This document shows, in pieces, positions 34,546 through 43,405 of a stretch of 64,000 nucleotides of DNA (positions within the stretch are counted from its first letter, which is position 1; each line of letters begins with the position of its first letter). The position numbers were made by a program, and so were the translations under genes. Below the pieces are notes generated by a model that ran no database searches, was not told where the DNA came from, and saw only the letters and a program-made list of their open reading frames with translations. The DNA is from Myxococcota bacterium (GTDB lineage Bacteria; Myxococcota_A; UBA9160; UBA4427). Location of the stretch: the NCBI GenBank assembly GCA_041389495.1, contig JAWKRT010000001.1, forward strand, positions 1,984,001-2,048,000, in the 5' to 3' direction.

Positions 34546-35157
34546 CTACGACTTCTCGAGCTCGAAGTCGAGGTGGACCTTGGTCTTGAAGGCGACGGGC
34601 TTGCCGTCGACGACCTTGGGGTTGTACTTCCAGCGCCGCACGGCCCGCAGCGCGGCGTTGTTGAAGATCGTGCTCGGGTAGTAGGCGACGACGACCGGCT
34701 CCTCGACCGTGCCGCGCGGCGTGATCGTGAACTCGACCTCGACCCAGCCCTCGGTGCCGCGCTCCTGTGCGCGCGGAGGGTAGGTGGGCTCGATGCGCAC
34801 GAGCGGGATGGCCTCGGAGTCGACGGCCGCGCCGAGCCCCATGCCGCCGATGCCCTCGGGCCCGCCGAGATCGAGGCCGCCCATGAGCCCGGAGCCTCCG
34901 CTCTCGGTGGGGTCGGCCTTCGACATGCTCATCGGCGGCGGCGGCGGCGCGTCGTCCGGCCGCTCGAGCTCGGGCTTCTCGCGCTCCTTCTCCGCGATCT
35001 GCTCCTCGCGCTTGAGGCGCACGAAGTCGATCACCTTGCCGTGCGACGCTTCGTCCGGGCGGTTGTCGCCCATCGCGATGAGCGCCTGCATCACGAAGAA
35101 GAGGCCGAACGTGACGAGGGCGCCGAGGGCGGCGGTGCCGAGATAGCGCGGGATCAT
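34546..35157 (-). CDS. tonB: TonB family energy transducer (TonB2 type)
   Basis: A 203-residue TonB protein. A single N-terminal membrane segment (GTAALGALVTFGLFFVMQALI), then EKEREKPELERPDDAPPPPP as a short proline-rich linker, and a C-terminal TonB domain from about 115: YPPRAQERGTEGWVEVEFTI and NNAALRAVRRWKYNPK. It passes proton-motive force to outer-membrane receptors and is short, like TonB2. It follows ExbD by 16 bases and is in the order ttpC-exbB-exbD-tonB-TPR. Confidence 0.92.
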   Translation of the reverse strand: MIPRYLGTAALGALVTFGLFFVMQALIAMGDNRPDEASHGKVIDFVRLKREEQIAEKEREKPELERPDDAPPPPPMSMSKADPTESGGSGLMGGLDLGGPEGIGGMGLGAAVDSEAIPLVRIEPTYPPRAQERGTEGWVEVEFTITPRGTVEEPVVVAYYPSTIFNNAALRAVRRWKYNPKVVDGKPVAFKTKVHLDFELEKS

Positions 35158-35173
35158 GCAGGCCCCTCCGCGG

Positions 35174-35575
35174 TCAGTTCACTTGATTCGCGGCGATCGA
35201 GACGTCGATGCCGACCTGCCGCGCTGCGTCCATCACCGTGACGAGCAGGCCGTTCTTCGAGTTCTTGTCCGCCTGCACGACCACCGAGCCCTGCGGGTTC
35301 TCGGCGTGGAGGCGCTCGATGTTGGCGCGCAGCGCGCGCGGGTCGACCTGGCGGCCGTCGATCCACAGCTGGCCGTTCTCGCTGATGGCGACGAGGATGT
35401 TCCCGGCCTGCTTCTGCTCGGCGGTCTGGGCGTCCGGGCGGTTCACGTCGATGCCCGCCTCCTTCACGAACGACGCCGTCACGATGAAGAAGATGAGCAT
35501 GATGAACACGACGTCGAGCATCGGCGTGAGGTCCACTCCGGCTTCGTCGTCGGCTGCGCTGTGTCGCTTTCGCAT
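35174..35575 (-). CDS. exbD: ExbD family biopolymer transporter (TonB2 cluster)
   Basis: A 133-residue ExbD protein: VDLTPMLDVVFIMLIFFIV (about 14-32) with the membrane aspartate, and a periplasmic domain ending VVVQADKNSKNGLLVTVMDA and AARQVGIDVSIAANQ. The ATG at 35575 is chosen because the normal family start, a short cytoplasmic tail before the segment, is obtained. It partners the ExbB at 35638-36153 and the TonB at 34546-35157. Confidence 0.92.
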   Translation of the reverse strand: MRKRHSAADDEAGVDLTPMLDVVFIMLIFFIVTASFVKEAGIDVNRPDAQTAEQKQAGNILVAISENGQLWIDGRQVDPRALRANIERLHAENPQGSVVVQADKNSKNGLLVTVMDAARQVGIDVSIAANQVN

Positions 35576-35637
35576 GTCTCGCTCGCTCTCGTTGCCGCGC
35601 CGCGCGCGGGAGGAGCCCGGCTCCGGGCCCGGGGTCG

Positions 35638-36153
35638 TCAGACGATCGTCATCTCGTCGGCGATGCGCTCGGCCTCGTTGTTCGCATAGCGCTCGATCTG
35701 CACGCTGAAGATCAGCCCGGAGATCGCCGCGACCATCCCGGCCATCGTCGGCACCGTCGCGCGCGACACGCCCGATGCGAGTGCGCGCGCGTTGCCGCTG
35801 CCGGCGATGGCCATCACGTCGAAGACCTCGATCATGCCGGTCACCGTTCCGAGCAGGCCGAGCAGCGGGCAGAGGGCGACGAGCGTCTTGATCATCGAGA
35901 CGTTCTGGTTCAGGTCCTCGGTGACGCGGCTGATCAGCATGCGGCGGATCTGGTGCGCGTTCCACGACGAGTGGTCGCTCCGCGACTCCCACCGCTCGAT
36001 CGTCCGCTCCGCCTGCTTCGGGTGCACGAGGCGGAAGTACCAGAGCCGCTCGAGGATGAAGCTCCACATCAGGAACGTCGTGACCAGGATGAACACGAGG
36101 ACGCGTCCACCCGCCTCGAGGAAGTCGCGGACGAGGTAGAAGGCCTCGAACAC
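35638..36153 (-). CDS. exbB: ExbB/MotA-TolQ family protein, short form (TonB2 cluster)
   Basis: A 171-residue ExbB2-type channel protein. The first membrane segment is RVLVFILVTTFLMWSFILERLW, and the conserved LCPLLGLLGTVTGMIEVFDV (about 93-112) and VPTMAGMVAAISGLIFSVQI follow. The length is typical of ExbB2 and shorter than ExbB1. The start is GTG at 36153, one base after the TtpC stop. Together with TtpC, ExbD and TonB it forms the energised complex. Confidence 0.92.
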   Translation of the reverse strand: MFEAFYLVRDFLEAGGRVLVFILVTTFLMWSFILERLWYFRLVHPKQAERTIERWESRSDHSSWNAHQIRRMLISRVTEDLNQNVSMIKTLVALCPLLGLLGTVTGMIEVFDVMAIAGSGNARALASGVSRATVPTMAGMVAAISGLIFSVQIERYANNEAERIADEMTIV

Positions 36154-36154
36154 G

Positions 36155-37591
36155 CTAGTTGCTCCCCTCGGCGCGCGCGGCGACGAGGCCGGTGCTCTGC
36201 TCCTCGAGCACGTCGACGATGCGCTTGCTGCTCGCCGACACGAAGGCGTGCAGCAGCACGAGCGGGATCGCCGTCATGAGGCCGATCATCGTCGTGACGA
36301 GCGCCTCGGAGATGCCGCTCGCCATCATCTTCGGGTCGCCGGTGCCGAACAGCGTGATGATCTGGAAGGTCGCGATCATGCCGGTGACGGTGCCGAGCAG
36401 CCCGAGCAGCGGCGCCACCACCGACACCACCTTGATCAGCCAGATGAAGCGCTCGAGGCGCCCCGTCTCCTTCATGATCGCCTCGTCGAGGCGCAGCTCG
36501 AGGGTCTCCGGGTCGGCGCCGGCGTTCGCCTCGTACACCTGCAGCACGCGGCCGAGCGGGTCGCCGTCGCTCGCCTGCGCGCTGCGCTGCGTCGCGGCGA
36601 CGCGGCGGCTCGTGGCGAACAGCACCGTCCAGCGCCAGATGGCGATCAGGGCGGCGAAGACGCCCAGCGCGATCGTCGTGTAGCCGATCGCGCCGCCGAA
36701 CGGGATCTGGTCGGCGAGCGAGCGCGTGTTGACGAGCAGGCTCAGGATCTGGCCGCGCGACGGGTCGAGCGCGACGGTCGCGAGCCCCGACGTCGCGGCC
36801 TCGAAGGCGGGCAGCACCGAGGTGTACCGGGCCGGCGGCTGCTTCGCGAGCTCCTTGAGCCCCTGCGTCTCCGAGTCGTAGACGATGTACTTGCCGTCCG
36901 ACACGGCGTTGAAGGTGCCGACGCGGACGACCGAGCGCGTGGACTCCTGCCCGTCGGGCGTCGTCACCTTCGCGTCGAAGCGCACGACGCGACCGGACTC
37001 GGTCATCTCGCGATGGAGCTCGTACCACAGGCGCTGGAGCTCGCGGATCGCGGGCAGCTTCTTGCTCTTGCCGAGCTCGAGCAGGAAGTCGGCGCGATCG
37101 CGCCCGAGCTGCGTGCTCGTGATCGACTCCTCGATCGCCGTGCGCGACTCGCCGGCGACCTGGCGGACGACGCCGAACAGCTCGCCGAGGTTGCCCATGC
37201 GCTGGGCCTTCTGCTCCTCGAGCACGGCGAGCTGCTTCTCGTTCTCGTTGTACGTCGCCTCGAGCTGCTGGCTGCGCGCCTCGGCGGCGGCCACCGCGGC
37301 CTCGGCCTCCTTGACGAGCCGCGCCTGCTCGTCGCGGCGCGACTTGAACTCGGCCTCGCGCTGCTTGTTGGTCTGCTGCTCGGCCTTCCAGCCGAGGCGG
37401 ACCTCCTCGAGCAGCTCCTCGAGGCTCTTGGCCTCGGGCTTCACCTCGGCGCTGGCGTTCGGGGCGGCGGCGGCGGCGGCCGGCTCGGCGGGGGCGTCCT
37501 GGGCGTCCTGCGCGGGCGCGGCTCCGGCGATGCAGAGCGCGGCGGCCACGGTGGCCGCGATCCATCGGGCATCGAGCTCGAGCATCTTCAT
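36155..37591 (-). CDS. ttpC: TtpC-like MotA/TolQ/ExbB protein with long periplasmic N-terminal region
   Basis: A 478-residue protein. A signal-like segment (WIAATVAAALCIAGAAPAQ) is followed by a 100-residue alpha-helical coiled coil (KSLEELLEEVRLGWKAEQQT and on), a mixed domain, and a C-terminal MotA/TolQ/ExbB domain: VVAPLLGLLGTVTGMIATFQ near 390, EALVTTMIGLMTAIPLVLLH after it. This matches TtpC, which is required for TonB2-dependent uptake in Vibrio. The ATG at 37591 lies two bases after the DUF3450 stop, so translation is coupled. Confidence 0.9.
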   Translation of the reverse strand: MKMLELDARWIAATVAAALCIAGAAPAQDAQDAPAEPAAAAAAPNASAEVKPEAKSLEELLEEVRLGWKAEQQTNKQREAEFKSRRDEQARLVKEAEAAVAAAEARSQQLEATYNENEKQLAVLEEQKAQRMGNLGELFGVVRQVAGESRTAIEESITSTQLGRDRADFLLELGKSKKLPAIRELQRLWYELHREMTESGRVVRFDAKVTTPDGQESTRSVVRVGTFNAVSDGKYIVYDSETQGLKELAKQPPARYTSVLPAFEAATSGLATVALDPSRGQILSLLVNTRSLADQIPFGGAIGYTTIALGVFAALIAIWRWTVLFATSRRVAATQRSAQASDGDPLGRVLQVYEANAGADPETLELRLDEAIMKETGRLERFIWLIKVVSVVAPLLGLLGTVTGMIATFQIITLFGTGDPKMMASGISEALVTTMIGLMTAIPLVLLHAFVSASSKRIVDVLEEQSTGLVAARAEGSN

Positions 37592-37593
37592 GG

Positions 37594-38403
37594 CTACAGG
37601 TTCTCCGGAGCGGTGACGGGGACGAGGATGAGCGACGGCGCGGCCTGCTTGCGCGCCATGCGGAGGCCTTCCTTCACGGAGTCCTGGTAGCTGCGGTCGA
37701 GCGGCACCCAGCTGCGCGCGTTCTGGTCCCACGCGCCGATGTACTCGCCGTCGGGCGTCATGTAGACGAGCGCGACGCGTCCGATGCGCAGGAAGTCGGC
37801 CTCGCGCATCGTGCCGTCGATCTCGATGCGGTCGACGTAGGACTCGATCGTGCGGCCGTACTCGTTCTCGATCGAGTAGGCCTCCATGATCGCGCGGTAC
37901 TTCTCGGCGTCGGTCACGTCCGCCTTCGCCATCGCGTCGCGCAGGTTGTGCACGCGCTGCGCGCGCTCGCGCCGCAGGAAGGGCACGTCGAGCTCGACGA
38001 AGCGCTCGAGGCCGTCGATCATCTTGAGCATCAGCGGCGTGATCTGGCGCCCGACGAGCTCGACGTTGTCGATCTCCTCGGTGAGCTGCGCGATCTGCTC
38101 GCTCTGCTGGTCGATCAGCTTCGCGTACTGCCGGTTGAACACCTTCAGCGCGTCGAGCTGCGTCATCGTGTTGGTGTAGGCGAGCAGGAGCTGGTCGGCC
38201 TCGTCGGCGAGGGCGTCGATCCGCTTCTGCGACTGCTGCGTCTCGGCGTTGGCGGCGAGGCGTGTCTCGAGCGCCTCGTCGAAGCTGTTCGCGTCCGCGG
38301 GGCACACGACGCCGGCCGCCGCGAGCGCGGCGATCGCCGCGACGAGGGGCCGTCCGGCCGCACGGCGACCATCCCAGGAGCAAGAGCGTTGCCAAGAGCG
38401 CAT
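37594..38403 (-). CDS. DUF3450 domain periplasmic protein
   Basis: A 269-residue exported protein. Its N-terminus is basic with a hydrophobic segment (PLVAAIAALAAAGVVCPADA), then a long coiled coil (QKRIDALADEADQLLLAYTN, LIDQQSEQIAQLTEEIDNVE) and a compact C-terminal part with YGRTIESYVDRIEIDGT and DGEYIGAWDQNARSWVPLD. This is the DUF3450 family that precedes ttpC in TonB2 clusters. Its role there is not established. The ATG at 38403 is preceded by GGAGAGAAGGAACC-like purines, and longer readings to 38715 are not signal-like. Confidence 0.9.
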   Translation of the reverse strand: MRSWQRSCSWDGRRAAGRPLVAAIAALAAAGVVCPADANSFDEALETRLAANAETQQSQKRIDALADEADQLLLAYTNTMTQLDALKVFNRQYAKLIDQQSEQIAQLTEEIDNVELVGRQITPLMLKMIDGLERFVELDVPFLRRERAQRVHNLRDAMAKADVTDAEKYRAIMEAYSIENEYGRTIESYVDRIEIDGTMREADFLRIGRVALVYMTPDGEYIGAWDQNARSWVPLDRSYQDSVKEGLRMARKQAAPSLILVPVTAPENL

Positions 38404-38994
38404 GAAGGTTCCTTCTCTCCGGTGTTCCGTCGTGTCGACGCCGTCGACCCCGTGCCCGGTTCCGTCCCGCCGCTTCCGCTGCCGGGACGTCCCACGCGAC
38501 GGCTCGGCCGTGTCGTGACGTGCTGCGCCGCGACGGAGCGAGCGAGGCCGTGCATCGTTAGGCGAGAGCGACGGGAGTCGATGGGGGCGGCCTCGCGCTG
38601 GGCGACGGCGCTTCCCGTCCTGGCTCGCGATGTCGGTACGTTCCCGATTCCGCGGACGTCGTCGAGGATCGGTCGTCGGTCGGCTACCTCGGCTGTGCAG
38701 CGCGAACTCGCGCACGACGTCGCGAGCACCGCCGCCCCCAACGGCCGGCGCACTCTAGCGTGACCCGCCGTCATACGAGAAGCCATTTTTCTTCGGGGAG
38801 TTCGACCGGCTCGCGACGAGCGCCGTCCCGCGTTGACGATCGTCAGTGCGCGACCGGCGCCCGCGGGAGATCGCGTCGCGCGGCGACGCACCGGGCCTCG
38901 CGGTCGACACGGTCGGATCGGGGAGCGCCATCGCGCGGGCAGCATCCGCGACCCGCGCGCCGGCGTGCATCCCCAGGACGGGGGAAGGTGGGCG
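38404..38994. other. Intergenic region upstream of the TonB2-type cluster
   Basis: These 591 bases lie between the DUF3450 start and the stop of the next minus-strand gene. I see no supportable gene on either strand. The region should hold the promoter of the TonB2 cluster, but no convincing -35/-10 pair or Fur-like palindrome was found. The stretch at about 38760-38800 is locally A/T-richer. Confidence 0.5.
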
Positions 38995-39663
38995 CTAGCG
39001 CGCGAGCCGCGCCATCAGCACGACGACGAGCAGCGTGACGGCGCCGACCGCATAACGACTCTTCGACACGCGCTCGAGCACCTCGGCGAAGGCGCTGCGC
39101 GGCGCGGGCGTGAGCAGCTCGGCCGGGATGTCGTCGAGCTGCGAGAGCTCCGTCGGCGCCGCGGCGCGGAGGCCCTCCGTGCGCACGCGCACGCCGCGGG
39201 CCTCGCCGCCGCTCGGCGGCAGGATGCGGTTCTCGGCCGAGACCGAGTAGAGCGACTTCGGCCGCACCGGCACGTCGAGGACGACGATGCCGTCGTCCTC
39301 GATCCACATCGAGTCGTCCCAGACGGTGACGAGCGGCCCGCTCCGCCGCCCCCAGATCGTCCAGCGCTCCCCTTCGGCGTCGCCCCACACGAGCTCCGTG
39401 TCGCCCTCGAAGACGATCTCGTCGGGCTCGACGGGCCGGAACACGACGCTCGGGTTGGCGCGCGCGTAGACGACGGCCGCGCAGCGGGGCGGGCACGTGT
39501 CGAGCGAGATGTCGGACGTGGCGATCGGGTCCGGCGCGGCGTCCGGGAGCTCGAGGATCGGGAGCGCATCCGCGGCGGTAGCGACCGTCGCCATCGCGAC
39601 GGCGACGCACAGGGCACTTCGTACGCAGCGCTCGCGGCCTCGCTCTCGTCGCGCGCGTCGCAT
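38995..39663 (-). CDS. Exported protein with C-terminal membrane anchor, unknown
   Basis: A 222-residue protein with an arginine-rich start and signal peptide (VRSALCVAVAMATVATAADA), a beta-rich body containing two cysteines (SLDTCPPRCAAVVYARAN), IVFEGDTELVWGDAEG and WDDSMWIEDDGIVVLDVPV, and a final hydrophobic segment AVGAVTLLVVVLMARLAR. The internal GDTELVWGD / DDSMWIED pairs suggest a short beta-repeat domain. The ATG at 39663 has GAGGTG just upstream; one at 39675 is possible. I do not recognise the family. Confidence 0.7.
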   Translation of the reverse strand: MRRARRERGRERCVRSALCVAVAMATVATAADALPILELPDAAPDPIATSDISLDTCPPRCAAVVYARANPSVVFRPVEPDEIVFEGDTELVWGDAEGERWTIWGRRSGPLVTVWDDSMWIEDDGIVVLDVPVRPKSLYSVSAENRILPPSGGEARGVRVRTEGLRAAAPTELSQLDDIPAELLTPAPRSAFAEVLERVSKSRYAVGAVTLLVVVLMARLAR

Positions 39664-39797
39664 GGCACCTCGCATCCCGGCTCGGCGCGCGGACGGCGCG
39701 CGCGAGAGGGGGGCGAAGGATAGACGGCGCGCGGCGCCGCGGCCGGCCGCGGGGCGCGGTGCCGCGCGCAGGCGCGCGCGCCGACGCCCGGACGGGC

Positions 39798-40367
39798 TCA
39801 GAAGGGATGGAGCCACGAGCGCGGCGGAGGCGGCGCCTCGCTCGCGCCCGACGGGTCGTCCGCGCAGTCGGGGTCGGGGTGCGCGATGCCGCCGCCGTCC
39901 CAGTCGACGAGCCCGTCGCCGTCGTCGTCGACGCCGTCGTCGCACGCGGGCGACTCGGTCACGGCGTAGGCGTCCGCGCAGCCCGGGTCGGCGGGGAAGT
40001 CGACGAGCCCGTCGCCATCGTCGTCGCGGCCGTTGCTGCACTGCGCCGGGTAGAAGCCGCGCTCGGCGAGGCACGCGGTCGCGTCGCCGCCGTCGTCCGC
40101 GAGCGCCGCGCAGCGCTCGCGGGCCGCTCGGAACTCGGCCTCGGTCGGCCGGCGCGTGCCGCGCGCGTCGAGCGGGACGTAGCGCCAGTGGACGACCGCG
40201 CCGTCGGGGCCGGGTGTCTCGAAGACGGGGGAGGGCGGGCCGTCGTCCGGCGCGACGCGGGGCGCGAGCGCCGGGCAGCCGGAGAGCGCGGCGATCGCGA
40301 GGGGGAGAGCGAGCGCGCGAAGCGCGCCGCGCGCGAGCGCGCGAAGCGTGTCGGAGGCGCGACGCAT
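39798..40367 (-). CDS. Lipoprotein with cysteine-flanked DGDG repeats
   Basis: A 189-residue lipoprotein. The signal ends in the lipobox LSGC near residue 32. The C-terminal half has two calcium-loop-like repeats: CSNGRDDDGDGLVDFPADPG and CDDGVDDDGDGLVDWDGG, each with cysteines around D-D-D-G-D-G-L-V-D, and a third cysteine-containing DPDCADD. Such repeats are frequent in myxobacterial outer-surface proteins and would bind calcium. It is divergent from the helicase gene. No further function is indicated. Confidence 0.82.
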   Translation of the reverse strand: MRRASDTLRALARGALRALALPLAIAALSGCPALAPRVAPDDGPPSPVFETPGPDGAVVHWRYVPLDARGTRRPTEAEFRAARERCAALADDGGDATACLAERGFYPAQCSNGRDDDGDGLVDFPADPGCADAYAVTESPACDDGVDDDGDGLVDWDGGGIAHPDPDCADDPSGASEAPPPPRSWLHPF

Positions 40368-40399
40368 CGGGCGCGCGAGTATCGCTCGGCGCGGCGCCG

Positions 40400-40427
40400 T
40401 TGCTTTCGCGCGACTTTCGCCTAGGGT
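40400..40427 (+). promoter_or_regulatory. Candidate promoter for the UvrD/Rep helicase gene
   Basis: TTGCTT at 40400-40405 and TAGGGT at 40422-40427, spaced 16 bases apart, lie about 170 bases before the helicase start, in a locally less G+C-rich patch. Confidence 0.35.
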
Positions 40428-40596
40428 TGGCGGCCCCCCTCCTGCCGAGCGCGCCGCGCGGCCGACGCGCGGGGGGCTCGGCGCACCGCGAGCGCGCGCG
40501 CCGTCGCGCGCGCCGTCCACACGCGAAGCGCATCGGCCGTCGATGCGCGGCGCGCTTCGCGCCCGCCGGGCGCGCGAGGGTCGGGGGCCGACGAGG

Positions 40597-42720
40597 ATGG
40601 GTCGAGACGTCGCCGATGCGGCCGCGGCCGCCGCAGCCGGGCTCAACGATGCGCAGCGCGAGGCCGTGCTCCACGGCGCGCCCGGAACGGCGACGCCGGC
40701 GGCGCCGCTGCTCGTGATCGCCGGCGCGGGCTCCGGCAAGACGGCGACGCTCGCCCATCGCGTCGCGCACCTGATCGACGGCGGCGTCGACCCGCGGCGC
40801 ATCCTGCTGCTCACGTTCACGCGCCGCGCCGCGCTCGAGATGACGCGGCGCGCGCAGCAGCTCGTCGCGGCGGCCCGCGCGGAGCGCGAGCGGGCGGAGC
40901 TCGACTGGGACGCGCCCGCGCGCGCGCGCGACGGCCGGCTCGCCTGGTCGGGCACGTTCCACGCCGTCGGGAACCGCCTGCTGCGCCTCTACGCCGACGT
41001 CGCCGGGCTCGATCCGGCCTTCACCGTGCTCGACCGCTCCGACGCCGCCGACCTGCTCGACTGGCTGCGCACCGAGCTCGGGCTCGCGACGCGCGACCGT
41101 CGCTTCCCGCGCAAGGGAACGTGCCTCGCGATCTACTCGCACGTCGTGAACGCGCGCTGCGAGCTCGCACTCGCGCTCGAGCGCGCGTTTCCGTGGTGCG
41201 CGGGCTGGGAGGACGAGCTGCGCGCGCTGTTCGCGGCCTACGTCGAGGCGAAGCAGGCGCGCAGCGTGCTCGACTACGACGACCTGCTGCTCTACTGGCG
41301 CGCGCTCATGGACGACCCGGCGATCGCACACGACATCGGCGGGCGCTTCGATCACGTGCTCGTCGACGAGTTCCAGGACACGAACCGGCTCCAGCTCGAG
41401 ATCCTGCTCGCGATGAAGCCCGACGGCGCCGGGCTCACCGCCGTCGGCGACGACGCCCAGGCGATCTACTCGTTCCGCGCCGCCGACGTGCGCAACATCC
41501 TCGACTTCCCGCACGCGTTCGCGCGCCCCGCGCGCGTCGTCACGCTCGAGCAGAGCTACCGCTCGACGCAGCCGATCCTCGACGCGTGCAACGCGGTGAT
41601 CGGTCTCGCGCGCGAGCGCTTCACGAAGAACCTCCGTTCGACGCGCGCGTCCGCGCGCAAGCCCCGGCTCGTCGCAGTCGAGGACGAGCTCGCGCAGGTC
41701 GACTACGTCGTCGGCCGCGTGCTCGCGCTGCGCGAGGAGGGCGTCGCCCTCCGACGCCAGGCCGTGCTCTTCCGCAGCGGCCACCACTCCGATGCGCTCG
41801 AGGTCGAGCTCGGGCGCCGCCGCATCCCGTACGTGAAGTACGGCGGCCTCAAGTTCCTCGAGGCCGCGCACGTGAAGGACGTGCTGTGCGTGCTGCGCTG
41901 GGTCGAGAACCGGCGCGACATCGTGGCCGCGCACCGCGTGCTCAAGCTCCTGCCGGGCGTCGGGCCCGCGAGCGCGCGGAGGCTCTTCGCGCAGCTCGAG
42001 GCCGGCGGCTTCCGCGTCGAGCGGCTGCGCGCGCAGCGCATCCCGGGCGCGGCCGCCGACGAGTTCGTCGCGCTCTGCGACCTGCTCGAGGAGCTCGGCG
42101 CACCCGGTGCGCCGTGGGAGGGGCAGGTCGAGCGCGTGAGCGCGTGGTACGCGACGGCGCTCGAGCGCCTCCACGACGCGGCGCCCGCGCGCGCCGCCGA
42201 CATCGACCAGCTCGAGCGCATCGCGACCACCTACCCGACGCGCGAGCGCTTCCTGTCGGAGCTCGCGCTCGACCCCCCGGACGCGACGAGCGACGAAGCG
42301 GGCGAGCCGCGCCTCGACGACGACTTCCTCGTGCTCTCGACCATCCACTCGGCGAAGGGGCAGGAGTGGGATGCCGTGACCGTGCTCGACGTCGTCGACG
42401 GCTGCATCCCGTCCGACATGGCCACGAAGGACGAGGCGCAGATCGAGGAGGAGCGCCGTCTGCTCTACGTCGCGATGACGCGCGCGCGCGACGATCTCGC
42501 GCTCGTCGTGCCGCAGCGCTTCTACGTGCACCACCAGCCGCGGCGCGGCGACCGACACGTCTACGCGGCGCGTTCGCGCTTCCTGCCCGACGCGCTGCTC
42601 GGGCGCTTCGAGCGCGTCGTCCACCGCCCCGCCGCGATCGAGGCGGACGCGGCCGGCCGGCGCCGCGCGCTCGCGCGCATCGACGTCGCGGCGCGCATGC
42701 GATCGATGTGGAGCGGCTGA
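40597..42720 (+). CDS. UvrD/Rep/PcrA-type DNA helicase
   Basis: A 707-residue superfamily 1 helicase. The Q-motif LNDAQREAV (16-24), Walker A IAGAGSGKT (41-49), motif Ia LLLTFTRRAALEM, motif II VLVDEFQDTNRLQLE, motif III AVGDDAQAIYSFRAAD, motif IV LEQSYRSTQPIL, motif V STIHSAKGQEWDAV and motif VI RRLLYVAMTRARDDL are all present. It unwinds DNA 3' to 5' in repair or replication. It is close to UvrD/PcrA but lacks the long C-terminal Tudor-like extension. ATG at 40597 is chosen because homology starts there. Confidence 0.92.
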   Translation: MGRDVADAAAAAAAGLNDAQREAVLHGAPGTATPAAPLLVIAGAGSGKTATLAHRVAHLIDGGVDPRRILLLTFTRRAALEMTRRAQQLVAAARAERERAELDWDAPARARDGRLAWSGTFHAVGNRLLRLYADVAGLDPAFTVLDRSDAADLLDWLRTELGLATRDRRFPRKGTCLAIYSHVVNARCELALALERAFPWCAGWEDELRALFAAYVEAKQARSVLDYDDLLLYWRALMDDPAIAHDIGGRFDHVLVDEFQDTNRLQLEILLAMKPDGAGLTAVGDDAQAIYSFRAADVRNILDFPHAFARPARVVTLEQSYRSTQPILDACNAVIGLARERFTKNLRSTRASARKPRLVAVEDELAQVDYVVGRVLALREEGVALRRQAVLFRSGHHSDALEVELGRRRIPYVKYGGLKFLEAAHVKDVLCVLRWVENRRDIVAAHRVLKLLPGVGPASARRLFAQLEAGGFRVERLRAQRIPGAAADEFVALCDLLEELGAPGAPWEGQVERVSAWYATALERLHDAAPARAADIDQLERIATTYPTRERFLSELALDPPDATSDEAGEPRLDDDFLVLSTIHSAKGQEWDAVTVLDVVDGCIPSDMATKDEAQIEEERRLLYVAMTRARDDLALVVPQRFYVHHQPRRGDRHVYAARSRFLPDALLGRFERVVHRPAAIEADAAGRRRALARIDVAARMRSMWSG

Positions 42721-43241
42721 GCGGCGAGGTGATCGTCGTGCTCGGCGCGGCGGTCCGGCCGGACGGCACGCCGAGCGCGGCGCTCGCGCGCCGGATCGCG
42801 CACGCGGTCGAGCTCGCGCGCGCGCGGCCCCGCGCGCTGCTCGTCGCGACGGGCGGGAGGGGCGTCCACGGGCCGCCCGAGGCCGACGTGATGGCCGCGC
42901 ACGCGCTCGCCGCCGGCATCGCGGCGGAGCGCGTGCTGCGCGAGCGGCATGCGACGAACACCGGGGAGAGCGCGCGCCTGTGCGCGCGACTGCTGCGCGA
43001 GCGCGGGGTGGCCGGGCCGGGCGCGCCGCCCGGCGGACGCGTCGTGATCGTGACGGATGCGTGGCACCAGCGGCGCGCGCGGCTCGCGTTCCGGCGCATG
43101 CGCCTCGGGGCGCGCGACGGTGTGGTGCTCGAGAGCAGCAGTCCGGAGGGCGGGGTGGGAGGCGCGCTTCGCACGCGCGCGGTGCGCGCGCTGCGCGAGT
43201 GGATCGGGCTCGCCTGGTACGCGCTCACGTTCCGCGGCTAG
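42708..43241 (+). CDS. YdcF/DUF218 family protein
   Basis: A 177-residue protein with the DUF218/YdcF pattern: IVVLGAAVRPDGTPSAALARR near the start, LLVATGGRG and PEADVMAAHALAAGI, ATNTGESARLCARLL and IVTDAWHQRRARLAFRRM. YdcF-type proteins include SanA and ElyC and act near the envelope; E. coli YdcF binds S-adenosylmethionine. The start is GTG at 42708, inside the helicase gene by 13 bases. No membrane segment precedes the domain. Confidence 0.82.
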   Translation: MERLSGEVIVVLGAAVRPDGTPSAALARRIAHAVELARARPRALLVATGGRGVHGPPEADVMAAHALAAGIAAERVLRERHATNTGESARLCARLLRERGVAGPGAPPGGRVVIVTDAWHQRRARLAFRRMRLGARDGVVLESSSPEGGVGGALRTRAVRALREWIGLAWYALTFRG

Positions 43242-43300
43242 CGCGCGAGCGCGCGCGGCCCGGGGAGCGTCAGCGCGGGGCCGGCCGGGGCCCGGCGCGC

Positions 43301-43405
43301 CTAACGTCGCTGGCGGCGGCGCCTCGGCAGCTCGCCCATGTCCCGCATGTTGAGCCACGTGAGGACGAGAAGCCCGACCGCCAGCACGAAGCCGACATCG
43401 CTCAT
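43301..43405 (-). CDS. Very small membrane protein of 34 residues
   Basis: A 35-codon frame with a textbook ribosome site: GGAGGGGG ends five bases before the ATG at 43405. The peptide has a single hydrophobic helix (VGFVLAVGLLVLTWL, about 4-18) and a strongly basic tail (PRRRRQRR), so it would sit in the inner membrane with the tail in the cytoplasm. Its stop lies 60 bases from the convergent YdcF gene. It is too short for family assignment, but the ribosome site and composition make it credible. Confidence 0.6.
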   Translation of the reverse strand: MSDVGFVLAVGLLVLTWLNMRDMGELPRRRRQRR

